A stretch of DNA of 42,216 nt from Gammaproteobacteria bacterium (lineage in GTDB: Bacteria; Pseudomonadota; Gammaproteobacteria; UBA9214), in NCBI GenBank assembly GCA_029860045.1, contig JAOUBY010000012.1, forward strand, positions 1 to 42,216. Direction: 5' to 3'. The translations under genes and the position numbers were made by a program. Position 1 is the first letter of the stretch, and each line of letters starts with the position of its first letter. This document shows positions 7,696 to 18,533 of the stretch, piece after piece. The notes under the pieces were generated by a model. That model was not told the DNA's origin. It saw only the letters and a list, made by a program, of their open reading frames with translations, and searched no databases.

Positions 7696-7965
7696 CTAGC
7701 GGCGCAGGCCCAGGTTCTCGATCAGAGCCTGGTAACGTTTGCTGTCTTTGCCCTTCAGGTAATCAAGCAGCTTGCGACGCTTGTTGACCATGCGCAGCAA
7801 CCCCTGGCGTGAATGATGATCACCCTTGTGTTTGTTGAAGTGATCGGTCAGATCGGTGATGTTGGCAGTCAGCAGTGCAACCTGCACTTCCGGCGAACCG
7901 GTATCGGCATCACCGCGCTGGTGCGACTGGACGATCTGTTCTTTCTGTTCGGCACTTAAAGCCAT
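7696..7965 (-). CDS. rpsO: 30S ribosomal protein S15
   Basis: 89 residues, the exact family length. S15 is a primary 16S rRNA binding protein of the central platform of the small subunit. The sequence shows the four-helix protein with the conserved [47 protein letters not shown] and [12 protein letters not shown]. It lies between truB and pnp as in E. coli, and a promoter with a near-consensus -10 lies upstream at 8019-8047, so rpsO-pnp can be transcribed apart from the nusA-infB operon. Confidence 0.98.
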   Translation of the reverse strand: MALSAEQKEQIVQSHQRGDADTGSPEVQVALLTANITDLTDHFNKHKGDHHSRQGLLRMVNKRRKLLDYLKGKDSKRYQALIENLGLRR

Positions 7966-8018
7966 CTATCAAACTCCACGAAATTACTAAAATTTCTTCT
8001 AAATTGAGCGAGCTGCGT

Positions 8019-8047
8019 ATTCTAACCGCCGTTTCGGCCAGCCACAA
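8019..8047 (-). promoter_or_regulatory. Candidate rpsO-pnp promoter
   Basis: On the minus strand, TTGTGG (8047-8042), a 17-base spacer and TAGAAT (8024-8019, 5 of 6 to consensus). Transcription would start near 8012, giving a leader of about 47 nt before rpsO. Confidence 0.6.
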
Positions 8048-8071
8048 GCACCCCAAGGTGGTATTCCGGGC

Positions 8072-9001
8072 CTAACGCGCCCCTGCCATCAGCCGGCGCG
8101 GCGCCACGCGCCCGTCATCGAGGATCTCCCCCATGCCGATGAAGCGCTGATCCCCCTCGTACAGGCGTACCCAGCCCTCGGTGGGGGCCTGCGGGACCAG
8201 CACCGGCTGGCCCTGGCGCAGGTAGAAGGCGGCATCTCCGGACAGGCTCACGCCGGGCCATTGGGCCAGGCCCGCCTCGACCGGCAACAACAGCCGATCC
8301 AGCGCCGGGTAGCCATCGCTGGCGAACCCCTCGAGGGCCTCCATGTCATACATGCCACTGTCGTCAAACGGCCCCACACCGAGGCGACGCAGGCCGGAAA
8401 CGTGCGCCCCGCAGCCCAGCACAGCGCCAATATCTTCAACCAGTGTGCGTACATAGGTGCCCTTGGAGCAATGCACCCGCAGCTCGGCGCTGTCGCCGCT
8501 GAAATCCAGCAGTTCCAGGGCATGAATGGTGACAGTGCGCGGTTCACGCTCCACCTCGACCCCCTTGCGCGCCAGGTTGTAGAGGCGCTCCCCCTTGTGC
8601 TTGAGTGCCGAGTACATCGGCGGTATCTGCTCAATATCGCCCATGAACCCGTCAATAGCCTCGCGCAACGCGGCCTCGGTGATGCCCTCCACCGGGCGCT
8701 GTTCCAGCACCTCGCCCTCGGAATCGCCGGTGCTGGTACGCACACCCAGCTGGCACTGGACATGGTAGTGCTTGTCGGCATCCAGCAGAAAACCGGAAAT
8801 CTTGGTCGCCTCACCGAAACAGATCGGCAACAGGCCGGTGGCGAGCGGATCGAGGCTGCCGGTATGGCCGGCCTTGCGCGCACGGTAGAGTCTCTTCACC
8901 TCCTGCAGGGCGGCGTTTGAGCTCAACCCGACTGGCTTGTCCAGCAACAGGATGCCGTTGACCGTACGCAGGTTGGCGTTTCGTTTTCGATGTCTACCCA
9001 T
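8072..9001 (-). CDS. truB: tRNA pseudouridine(55) synthase TruB
   Basis: 309 residues from the ATG at 9001, preceded by AGAGTG; a GTG two codons upstream is also possible. TruB makes pseudouridine 55 in the T-loop of tRNAs. The catalytic block [22 protein letters not shown] carries the nucleophilic aspartate. The conserved [15 protein letters not shown] start, [16 protein letters not shown] and the [15 protein letters not shown] motif are present, followed by a C-terminal PUA-like domain. It lies downstream of rbfA, separated by 125 nt that contain repeat copy B, so the operon is interrupted more than in E. coli. Confidence 0.97.
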   Translation of the reverse strand: MGRHRKRNANLRTVNGILLLDKPVGLSSNAALQEVKRLYRARKAGHTGSLDPLATGLLPICFGEATKISGFLLDADKHYHVQCQLGVRTSTGDSEGEVLEQRPVEGITEAALREAIDGFMGDIEQIPPMYSALKHKGERLYNLARKGVEVEREPRTVTIHALELLDFSGDSAELRVHCSKGTYVRTLVEDIGAVLGCGAHVSGLRRLGVGPFDDSGMYDMEALEGFASDGYPALDRLLLPVEAGLAQWPGVSLSGDAAFYLRQGQPVLVPQAPTEGWVRLYEGDQRFIGMGEILDDGRVAPRRLMAGAR

Positions 9002-9046
9002 AATCACTCTGAAATATCAGGGAAACCCATGTAAATCCAATGTTCC

Positions 9047-9112
9047 CGTCATTGCGAACGTAGCGCGCAATCTCATAACCTGGAATCAGTTATCTGGAGA
9101 TTGTCTCCCTTC
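9047..9112 (+). repeat. MITE/REP-like repeat, short copy B
   Basis: Starts with TTCCCGTCATTGCGA (from 9043), identical to the left end of copy A. It continues with GCAATCTCATAACC and, after a short spacer, GGAGATTG, which correspond to the right-hand hairpin of copy A. The central section and the right terminal repeat are missing. It sits between rbfA and truB. Confidence 0.62.
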
Positions 9113-9126
9113 CCGGGGGAAAGGTT

Positions 9127-9501
9127 CTATTCATCCTCATGATTGCCTTTGTCACTGGCAATCGCCTCGTTGATCAGCGCACCGATACGTGCACCCTCTT
9201 CCAGAGAATGGTCATAAAAGAAATGCAGTTCGGGAATCACGCGCATGTGCAGAATCTTGCCCAGCTTGTGGCGCAGGAATCCGGCCGCGCGGAGGAGCAC
9301 CTCCATGGACGCCTCGGTCTGCTCATCATTACCCAGCACCGAGACATATACCTTCGCATGTCCCATGTCACGCGACACTATCACCGCTGAAATGCTGATC
9401 ATGCCCAGGCGCGGGTCTTTCATTTCATTGCGAATGAGCTCGGCGAGTTCTCGCTGGATTTGATCGCCGACGCGGCGTGTTCGGGGATATTCTTTCGGCA
9501 T
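9127..9501 (-). CDS. rbfA: Ribosome-binding factor A
   Basis: 124 residues from the ATG at 9501 (MPKEYPRTRRVGDQIQRELA). RbfA binds the 30S subunit during late maturation and helps 16S rRNA processing and growth in the cold. The single KH-like domain is visible: ELIRNEMKDPRLGMISISAV, MGHAKVYVSVLG, GFLRHKLGKILHMRVIPELHF, ending DHSLEEGARIGALINEA. The reading frame extends 17 codons upstream, but those residues do not look like RbfA and the chosen ATG has AAGG about 12 nt before it. It follows infB in the standard order. Confidence 0.96.
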   Translation of the reverse strand: MPKEYPRTRRVGDQIQRELAELIRNEMKDPRLGMISISAVIVSRDMGHAKVYVSVLGNDEQTEASMEVLLRAAGFLRHKLGKILHMRVIPELHFFYDHSLEEGARIGALINEAIASDKGNHEDE

Positions 9502-9596
9502 CAGTAATAACCTTGCCTGTACACTCAACCCGGCCAACCAGCCGGGTTGCACTACAGTTCAGGACAGAAAGGAAAGCTCTTGGACAACTCCACCCG

Positions 9597-12194
<2,598 letters not shown>

Positions 12195-12220
12195 TACCTG
12201 TCTCGCTCCTCTGAAAAGAC

Positions 12221-13759
12221 TCAGTCAGCTGCCTCTTCGGCAAACCACGGTGCACGCGCTGTCATGATCAGTGCGCCGGCTCGCTCTTCTTCCATACCAT
12301 CAATGTCCATCAACTCGTCAACCGCCTGTTCGGCCAGGTCTTCCATGGTGATCACACCACGCCCGGCAAGCTCGTAGGCCAATGCGGTATCCATGCCTTC
12401 CATTCCCAGCAGATCCTCGGCCGGCTCAACGTCACCGAGTTTTTCCTCTTTCATGATGGCCTGTGTCAACAGCACATCACGTGCACGCCCGCGCAACTCG
12501 TCGACCATGTCCTCATCAAATTCCTCGATGGCAAGCAGCTCGCTGTTCGGTACGTAGACGATTTCCTCGATAGTGGAGAAACCCTCCTGTACCAGGATAA
12601 CGGCGATCTCCTGGTCGACATCAAGCTGCTCGGCAAACAGCCCCTGCAGCTTCTGCGCCTCTTCCTCGCTCTTTTCCTCCGCCTCCACCTCGCTCATGAC
12701 ATTCAGCACCCAGCCGGTCAACTGGCTGGCCAGCCGCACGTTCTGGCCGGCGCGGCCGATGGCCTGTGACAGCTGGTCCTCGCTGACAGCGATTTCCATG
12801 GTGTGGGTTTCCTCGTCGACCACGATGGAAGCCACCTCGGCCGGCGACATGGCATTGATTACGAACTGTGCCGGATTATCGTCCCACAGGATGATGTCAA
12901 CACGCTCGCCGGACAGTTCGGTCGACACGGTCTGCACCCGCGAACCGCGCATGCCGACGCAGGCACCGACCGGGTCGATGCGCGGATCGTTGCTTTTCAC
13001 CGCGATCTTGGCACGCAGGCCCGGGTCACGCGCGGCCTTGAGTATATCGATCAGATCCTGACCGACCTCCGGCACCTCCAGCTTGAACAGTTCGAGCAGA
13101 AATTCCGGCGCGACGCGACTGACAAACAACTGCGGGCCGCGCTGCTCGGCACTGACCTCGCGCAGGTAACCGCGCAGGCGATCGCCCGGACGCACGGCCT
13201 CGCGCGGAATCATTTCCTCGCGCAGGATAATGGCCTCGGCATTACTGCCCAGGTCCAGGTAAACATTGCCGCGCTCCACGCGCTTGACCACACCGGTAAG
13301 CAGTTCGCCAACACGGTCACGATAGGCCTCCACGACCATGCCGCGCTCCGCCTCGCGCACCTTCTGCACAATCACCTGCTTGGCAGTCTGGGCGCCGATA
13401 CGGCCAAACTCGATATTTTCCATCGGCTCCTCGATGAAGGAACCGTGCTCCAGTGCCGGGTCAAGTTCCTGGGCCGCTGCAAGCGTGAACTGGCGGCCCG
13501 GCGCATCAAAAGCCAGCACATCCTCCTCGTCTTCACCGGCAGCCTCGGCCAGGCTTTCGTCGATCACCTGCCAGCGACGGAAGGTTTCATACTCGCCGGT
13601 CTCGCGATCAATGGCGACACGCGCGTCGATGTCTGCGGATGCACGTTTGCGGGTCGCGGTAGCGAGCGCGCTTTCTATGGCCTCGAAGATCACTTCCTTG
13701 TCGATACCCTTTTCATTGGATACCGTGTCCACGACCATCAGGATCTCTTTACTGTCCAT
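12221..13759 (-). CDS. nusA: Transcription termination/antitermination protein NusA
   Basis: 512 residues from the ATG at 13759; a GTG directly before it could also serve. NusA binds RNA polymerase and the nascent RNA and modulates pausing, termination and antitermination. Visible in order: N-terminal RNAP-binding domain ([19 protein letters not shown]), S1 domain ([22 protein letters not shown]), KH1 and KH2 ([21 protein letters not shown] and [19 protein letters not shown]), then two acidic C-terminal repeats ([22 protein letters not shown] and [23 protein letters not shown]). The two acidic repeats are typical of gammaproteobacteria. It lies 24 nt downstream of rimP. Confidence 0.98.
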   Translation of the reverse strand: MDSKEILMVVDTVSNEKGIDKEVIFEAIESALATATRKRASADIDARVAIDRETGEYETFRRWQVIDESLAEAAGEDEEDVLAFDAPGRQFTLAAAQELDPALEHGSFIEEPMENIEFGRIGAQTAKQVIVQKVREAERGMVVEAYRDRVGELLTGVVKRVERGNVYLDLGSNAEAIILREEMIPREAVRPGDRLRGYLREVSAEQRGPQLFVSRVAPEFLLELFKLEVPEVGQDLIDILKAARDPGLRAKIAVKSNDPRIDPVGACVGMRGSRVQTVSTELSGERVDIILWDDNPAQFVINAMSPAEVASIVVDEETHTMEIAVSEDQLSQAIGRAGQNVRLASQLTGWVLNVMSEVEAEEKSEEEAQKLQGLFAEQLDVDQEIAVILVQEGFSTIEEIVYVPNSELLAIEEFDEDMVDELRGRARDVLLTQAIMKEEKLGDVEPAEDLLGMEGMDTALAYELAGRGVITMEDLAEQAVDELMDIDGMEEERAGALIMTARAPWFAEEAAD

Positions 13760-13783
13760 CACTGCGACTCTCCACGTACCGCG

Positions 13784-14242
13784 CTAGAATTCCGGCACCA
13801 AACGCGCCTTCTCGATCTCATCAAACGCCAGGCTAATCTCCTGGCCTTCCTGCTCAATTACCACGTTGTCACCTGCAAGGCCCCGTAAGCGGCCCTTGAA
13901 CTTGCGTTGCCCGTCGATCGGGTATCTCGCATGCACCCGCACCAGCTGCCCGGCAAAGCGTTCAAAATCCTGCGGCCTGAACAATGGCCGGTCCAGCCCG
14001 GGCGAGGAAATCTCCAGTGTGTAATGGCCCGGTATCGGGTCCTTCACATCGAGCACCCCGCTGACCTGGTAACTCACTTTCTGGCAATCCTCTGCCGAAA
14101 TGCCCTGTTCACTGTCGATATAGACGCGCAACAGGCCACCGCCCGTGTCGCCGCCCTGGTACTCGACCCCGACCAGCTCATAACCCATGGAGCGGATACC
14201 CGGCTCCAGCATCTCACCAATTTGTAACGGATCCTGCTTCAT
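13784..14242 (-). CDS. rimP: Ribosome maturation factor RimP
   Basis: 152 residues from the ATG at 14242, preceded by GGAGAG. The frame stays open far upstream but there runs through the tRNA gene, so this start is clear. RimP is needed for maturation of the 30S subunit. The N-terminal domain shows LEPGIRSMGYELVGVEYQGGD and LRVYIDSEQGISAEDCQKVSYQVSGVLDV. The conserved DPIPGHYTLEISSPGLDRPLF follows, then the SH3-like C-terminal domain (VRVHARYPIDGQRKFKGRLRGL). It is the first protein gene after the initiator tRNA, as in the E. coli metY-rimP-nusA-infB operon. Confidence 0.97.
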   Translation of the reverse strand: MKQDPLQIGEMLEPGIRSMGYELVGVEYQGGDTGGGLLRVYIDSEQGISAEDCQKVSYQVSGVLDVKDPIPGHYTLEISSPGLDRPLFRPQDFERFAGQLVRVHARYPIDGQRKFKGRLRGLAGDNVVIEQEGQEISLAFDEIEKARLVPEF

Positions 14243-14255
14243 ACCACTCTCCGGA

Positions 14256-14279
14256 AACAAAAAATGGGCCAAAGGCCCA
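14256..14279 (-). terminator. Rho-independent terminator/attenuator between tRNA-fMet and rimP
   Basis: Six-base stem (TGGGCC at 14265-14270 with GGCCCA at 14274-14279), 3-base loop, then TTTTTTTGTTT on the minus strand. It lies 14 nt before the rimP start, so it would limit read-through from the tRNA promoter into the operon. Confidence 0.8.
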
Positions 14280-14310
14280 CTCCATGAACTCCGAAATTGT
14301 TCTCGCTGAA

Positions 14311-14319
14311 AGTATAGCA
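14311..14319 (-). promoter_or_regulatory. Candidate extended -10 promoter for rimP-nusA
   Basis: The minus strand reads TGC-TATACT, an extended -10 element with 5 of 6 consensus positions. No good -35 lies upstream. A transcript from here would still cross the terminator hairpin at 14256-14279, giving a leader that could attenuate. Confidence 0.4.
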
Positions 14320-14400
14320 AATACCTGCATTTCAGCCTACACACCAGCCTCGCGGAATCCATTCCGGGCCACAGTTGCCCGGTCAGGGCCCTGTTGGAAT

Positions 14401-14477
<77 letters not shown>

Positions 14478-14490
14478 TCAACGGCCGAGG

Positions 14491-14519
14491 AGTGTAGCGA
14501 CTGCACTGCTCCTTTTCAA
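14491..14519 (-). promoter_or_regulatory. Strong promoter of tRNA-fMet (and rimP operon)
   Basis: TTGAAA (14519-14514), exactly 17 bases, TACACT (14496-14491). The region between the -10 and the expected start is GC-rich (CCTCGGCC), as in stringently controlled stable-RNA promoters. The start would fall about 7 nt before the mature tRNA end. Confidence 0.8.
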
Positions 14520-14627
14520 GCCCGGGGGGTAAAAAACCAATATGAATCAGCACAAACACCGTGCTGGCGGCTGTCGGGAACGCTACTGAAGGGACGGGCA
14601 AGCGGCCCGGGGCGGCCCGGAAATAGC

Positions 14628-15107
14628 CTATTTCCGTGGCACGTAGGCGAGGTTCTTGTGCCAGAATTCAATGACATAATTGATACGCGGGTGGGTTTTC
14701 TCGCGGTACTGGCCAAGGTCGCACAGGTGTACCCAGCGACACTCGATGATGCCCTCCTCGACCTGCGGGGCCACATCATCATTGTGGCCGCGGTAGTGCA
14801 TCATGTACCAGTGCGTCTTCTTCAGGTACTTCTGCTTCCCGTGCCGGGTGCTGTGCCAGGTTGGCACCAGCAGGCCGTTAATAGTCAGTTTCTTCTCTGT
14901 CAGACCGGTCTCTTCATGCACCTCGCGCAGCGCGGCCTTTTCGTAGCCGTCATTTTCGACACGCCCCTTGGGCAGGTCCCACTTGCCGCGCTTGAAGATC
15001 ATCAGGATGCAGTTGTCATCATTGCATACCAGACCACCGGCAGATTCGATCAGGGGCAGGTCGAGAGTCTTCTCCAGGCTGTATTTTTCGGATGTGCCGT
15101 TGGTCAT
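14628..15107 (-). CDS. Nudix hydrolase family protein with a shortened Nudix box
   Basis: 159 residues. The Nudix fold starts with ESAGGLVCNDDNCILMIFKRGKWDLPKGRVE and continues to AALREVHEETGL, ending in EGIIECRWVHLCDLG. The REVHEETGL half of the Nudix box, with the metal-binding glutamates, is intact. Between the PKG glycine and the arginine there are 12 residues instead of the usual 13, and the glutamate at position 7 of the box is not in place. Nudix enzymes cleave nucleoside diphosphates linked to another group; the substrate here is unknown. It lies between the nuo operon and tRNA-fMet with its own ribosome site (GGGAA). The stop codon lies inside a palindrome (14619-14635). Confidence 0.9.
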   Translation of the reverse strand: MTNGTSEKYSLEKTLDLPLIESAGGLVCNDDNCILMIFKRGKWDLPKGRVENDGYEKAALREVHEETGLTEKKLTINGLLVPTWHSTRHGKQKYLKKTHWYMMHYRGHNDDVAPQVEEGIIECRWVHLCDLGQYREKTHPRINYVIEFWHKNLAYVPRK

Positions 15108-15127
15108 GTCAGTTCCCGGTCAGTTCA

Positions 15128-15144
15128 GGGTGTGGCGCACACCC
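15128..15144 (-). other. Short perfect hairpin upstream of the Nudix gene
   Basis: GGGTGTG and CACACCC pair around a 3-base loop, about 20 nt before the Nudix start. No T-run follows. It may be a leader structure of the Nudix mRNA. Confidence 0.35.
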
Positions 15145-15165
15145 TGTATATATGCAGATTGTTAC

Positions 15166-15191
15166 AACAATGGCATGGCAATGCCATTGTT
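15166..15191 (-). terminator. Possible terminator at the end of the nuo operon
   Basis: Eleven-base perfect stem (AACAATGGCAT with ATGCCATTGTT) with a 4-base loop, overlapping the stop codon of the DUF2818 gene. GC content is low and no long T-run follows, so termination may be partial. Confidence 0.45.
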
Positions 15192-15519
15192 ATTTCCGCC
15201 GTCGCACCCGCGCAAGCCGGGGCTTCAGCTCCACATGGTAGATGAACCCGGGCAGTGCGAAAATGAGGAACAGGCACAGCGTAACGGCATAGAATTCCCA
15301 GTCCTGGGCATGGGTGCCGCCAGTGATCTTTTGTTCGATGCCAAGCGCGATACCACCCAGCAGGAAATACAGCAGCAACCATTCCAGCAGGCGCATCCAC
15401 GGGCTTTTCTGACCAGACGCCGGCTGGCGCACGAACAATACGCGGTCACTCAACCAGGGAAGATTGGCGGCTACAAACGCCAGGCCCAGCAACAGCCATA
15501 CGGCGTACTGGTCACTCAT
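15190..15519 (-). CDS. DUF2818 family small membrane protein
   Basis: 109 residues with an N-terminal membrane helix (AVWLLLGLAFVAANLPWL), a second (LLEWLLLYFLLGGIALGIE) and a third (FYAVTLCLFLIFALPGFIYH), ending in a strongly basic tail (KPRLARVRRRK). DUF2818 genes usually lie directly after nuoN in proteobacteria that keep the gene. Here it starts 10 nt after the nuoN stop, so it is the last gene of the complex I operon. Its role is not established; an accessory or assembly role for complex I is inferred from the position only. Confidence 0.88.
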   Translation of the reverse strand: MSDQYAVWLLLGLAFVAANLPWLSDRVLFVRQPASGQKSPWMRLLEWLLLYFLLGGIALGIEQKITGGTHAQDWEFYAVTLCLFLIFALPGFIYHVELKPRLARVRRRK

Positions 15520-15529
15520 GTTTGGCGGC

Positions 15530-16966
15530 TCAGTTCAGAACGCCGGCACACAGTGCCAGCAGGCCGCCCGGGAACAGGCCGAGTGCCAGCACCGCGAGAC
15601 CATTCACGCTGACCGCGATCTGCAAGTCCGTGTTAACGACCAGCGGCGCATCGGATTCCGGCTCATCGAAATACATCAGCTTGATGACACGGATATAGTA
15701 GAACGCGCCGATAATGGAGAAGAACACCGCGACCAGCGCCAGCCACAGCATGTCGACATCGACCACCGCCTGCAGCACGGCCAGCTTGGCGTAGAAGCCC
15801 ACGGTCGGCGGCACGCCGGCCATGGAAAACATCAGGATCAGCATCATCAGCGCAAACCACGGACTGCGACTGTTCAGTCCCTTGAAGTCATCCAGGCTGT
15901 CGGCCTCGTAACCGGCACGGCTCAGCAGGATGATCACGCCAAAACCACCAATCGCCATCAGCGCGTAGGTGATGGCGTAGAACATGGCGGCGGAATACCC
16001 CTCCACGGTACCGGACAGGATGCCCAGCAGCAGGAAGCCGACATGTGAAATCGTTGAATACGCCAGCATGCGTTTCATGTTGGTCTGGGCAATCGCGATG
16101 ACGTTGCCGATCGCCAGTGACAGCACGGCAAGTATCGTCAACATGCCCTGCCAGTCCACCACCAGGCCACCGAGCGGCTCGGCCAGCAGCCGCATCGCCA
16201 TGGCGAACGCGGCAATCTTCGGCGCGCTGCCGATGAACAAGGTCACTGCCGTGGGTGCACCATGATAAACGTCCGGCACCCACATGTGGAACGGCACGGC
16301 ACCGAACTTGAAGGCCAGCCCGACCACGATAAAGCACAGGCCGAATACCAGGATCAGGCTGTTGTCGTCTGCAGCGGACACCGCACTGGCAATCTCGGCA
16401 ATGTCCAGGCTGCCGGTGGCACCGTAGAGCATCGACATGCCATACAGCAGCATGCCGGAGGCCAGTGCACCCAGCACGAAATACTTCATGGCCGCCTCGG
16501 AAGCCGGCGATGAGTCACGGTCAAACGCCACCATGGCATACAGTGACAGTGACAGCAGTTCCAGACCAAGGTAGACCGTCAACAGGCTGTGCGCGGAGAC
16601 CATGACCTGCATACCAAGCACGGCAAACAGCCCGAGCACATAGAACTCACCGCGCAGGCTGCCCTGCGTGGTCAGGTAACTGCGTGCATAGGCAAACGCA
16701 CCCACAGTGACCAGGAAAATACTGGTCTTGAGCAGTGCCGCCATCGGGTCATGCACAAAGGTGCCACCCAGCATGACAGCCTGTGAAACATCAATCATGT
16801 TGCCGGAGATCAGCGCCGCGACCAGCAGCGTGAGCTGAGCCAGCACGTAACTTATCTGTGTCATCCGGCTACCGACGAAGGCCTCCACCACCAGGATGAG
16901 GCAGGCCATGGAGAGCATGAATATCTCCGGTGACAGCAGCAGGAATTCAGCAGGTGAAATCGTCAT
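15530..16966 (-). CDS. nuoN: NADH-quinone oxidoreductase subunit N
   Basis: 478 residues with about 14 membrane segments. NuoN is one of the three antiporter-like proton channels of the complex I membrane arm, the one nearest to NuoJ/K/A/H. The conserved core [28 protein letters not shown], with its channel lysine, is present, as is the discontinuous-helix stretch around [19 protein letters not shown]. It lies 10 nt after nuoM. Confidence 0.98.
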   Translation of the reverse strand: MTISPAEFLLLSPEIFMLSMACLILVVEAFVGSRMTQISYVLAQLTLLVAALISGNMIDVSQAVMLGGTFVHDPMAALLKTSIFLVTVGAFAYARSYLTTQGSLRGEFYVLGLFAVLGMQVMVSAHSLLTVYLGLELLSLSLYAMVAFDRDSSPASEAAMKYFVLGALASGMLLYGMSMLYGATGSLDIAEIASAVSAADDNSLILVFGLCFIVVGLAFKFGAVPFHMWVPDVYHGAPTAVTLFIGSAPKIAAFAMAMRLLAEPLGGLVVDWQGMLTILAVLSLAIGNVIAIAQTNMKRMLAYSTISHVGFLLLGILSGTVEGYSAAMFYAITYALMAIGGFGVIILLSRAGYEADSLDDFKGLNSRSPWFALMMLILMFSMAGVPPTVGFYAKLAVLQAVVDVDMLWLALVAVFFSIIGAFYYIRVIKLMYFDEPESDAPLVVNTDLQIAVSVNGLAVLALGLFPGGLLALCAGVLN

Positions 16967-16976
16967 GGCAATCGTC

Positions 16977-18533
16977 TCAGGGCTGTACCGTGCTCATCAG
17001 TGCGAAACCGGTTTCCGGCGCCGGCAGCTTCGACACCGACACGTGTGCCAGCAGGTTGTCGACACTGGCATGCATAATCTCGACCAGCGGCGCCGGCCAC
17101 AGGCCGAACAGCAGCACTACTGCGGCAAGGCTGGCCAGGATGACAAACTCGCGGCCGTTGATGTCCTGCAGTTTACCGACGTTGTCGTTGGCCACGTCGC
17201 CGAACACCACGCGCTTGACCATCCACAGGCTGTAGGCCGCACCCAGGATCAGTGTCGTTGCGGCCAGCAGCGCAAACCAGAAGTTCGCCTTGAAGCTGGC
17301 CAGGATCACCATGAATTCGCCGACGAAACCGGAGGTACCCGGCAGACCCGCGTTGGCCATGGCAAACAGCACCATGAAGGCGGCGAACACCGGCATGGTA
17401 TTGACCACGCCGCCGTAATCGCTGATCTGGCGACTGTGCATACGGTCATACAGCACCCCCACGCACAGGAACAGCGCACCGGAAATAAAGCCGTGCGAGA
17501 TCATCTGCACGATGCCGCCTTCCATACCGAGCGCGGCGCCGTCCACCGAGCCGCTGTTATCCAGCAGCGTGAACACCAGGAAGATACCCAGCGTGACAAA
17601 GCCCATGTGCGCGATGGAGGAATAGGCAATCAGTTTCTTCATATCCTCCTGCACCAGCGCGACGAAACCGATATACACCACCGCCACCAGTGACATCAGG
17701 ATGATCAGCCAGTCCAGTGCATGGCTGGCGTCCGGGGTAATCGGCAGGCTGAAACGCAGGAAACCGTAACCGCCGATCTTGAGCATGATCGCGGCCAGGA
17801 TCACCGAGCCGCCGGTCGGCGCCTCCACGTGTGCATCCGGCAGCCAGGTATGCACCGGCCACATCGGCACCTTGACGGCAAACGCCATCAGGAAGGCAAT
17901 GAAAATCAGTATCTGCTCGGTCATGGACAGCGGCAGCATGTGGAAATCGAGGATGCTAAAACTGCCCGACTTCAGGTACATGTAGATCAGCGCAACCAGC
18001 ATGAACACCGAACCGAAGAAGGTGTACAGGAAGAACTTGATGGTCGCGTACACGCGGTTCGGGCCGCCCCACACACCGATGATCAGGAACATCGGGATCA
18101 GCATGGCCTCCCAGAACACGTAGAACAACACGCCGTCCAGCGCGGCGAACACGCCGTTCATGAGTCCTTCCATGATCAGGAACGCCGCCATGTACTGTGC
18201 GGTCTTGTTCTGGATTACCTGCCAGCCGGCCAGCACCACCAGCACAGTGGTAAAGGTGGTCAGGATGATCAGCGGCATGGAGATACCGTCCACGCCGAGG
18301 TGGTAGTTGGCACTGAAGGCATCGATCCAGGGCACATTCTCCTGGAACTGCATGGCAGCCGTGCTGAAGTCAAAATGCGTATACAGCGACAGGCTGAGAA
18401 TAAAGGTCGCAAGCGACACCAGCAGCGCGGTGATACGGCAACCCGGGTTGCCCAGTGCGTCCATCGCCAGCAGCGCGGCGCCTCCGGCAATCGGCAGCCA
18501 GACCAGCAGGGAAAGCAGAGGATAATCGATCAT
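16977..18533 (-). CDS. nuoM: NADH-quinone oxidoreductase subunit M
   Basis: 518 residues, polytopic. NuoM is the middle antiporter-like subunit of the membrane arm. It shows [39 protein letters not shown] with [19 protein letters not shown], and [14 protein letters not shown], which hold the conserved lysines and glutamate of the proton path. Its start overlaps the nuoL stop by 4 bases (ATGA), which suggests translational coupling. Confidence 0.98.
   Translation of the reverse strand: MIDYPLLSLLVWLPIAGGAALLAMDALGNPGCRITALLVSLATFILSLSLYTHFDFSTAAMQFQENVPWIDAFSANYHLGVDGISMPLIILTTFTTVLVVLAGWQVIQNKTAQYMAAFLIMEGLMNGVFAALDGVLFYVFWEAMLIPMFLIIGVWGGPNRVYATIKFFLYTFFGSVFMLVALIYMYLKSGSFSILDFHMLPLSMTEQILIFIAFLMAFAVKVPMWPVHTWLPDAHVEAPTGGSVILAAIMLKIGGYGFLRFSLPITPDASHALDWLIILMSLVAVVYIGFVALVQEDMKKLIAYSSIAHMGFVTLGIFLVFTLLDNSGSVDGAALGMEGGIVQMISHGFISGALFLCVGVLYDRMHSRQISDYGGVVNTMPVFAAFMVLFAMANAGLPGTSGFVGEFMVILASFKANFWFALLAATTLILGAAYSLWMVKRVVFGDVANDNVGKLQDINGREFVILASLAAVVLLFGLWPAPLVEIMHASVDNLLAHVSVSKLPAPETGFALMSTVQP

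Noticed and set aside
9502-9552. Upstream extension of RbfA by 17 residues
   Set aside because: The extension lacks conservation, and MPKEYPRTRRV with a nearby ribosome site is the family start.
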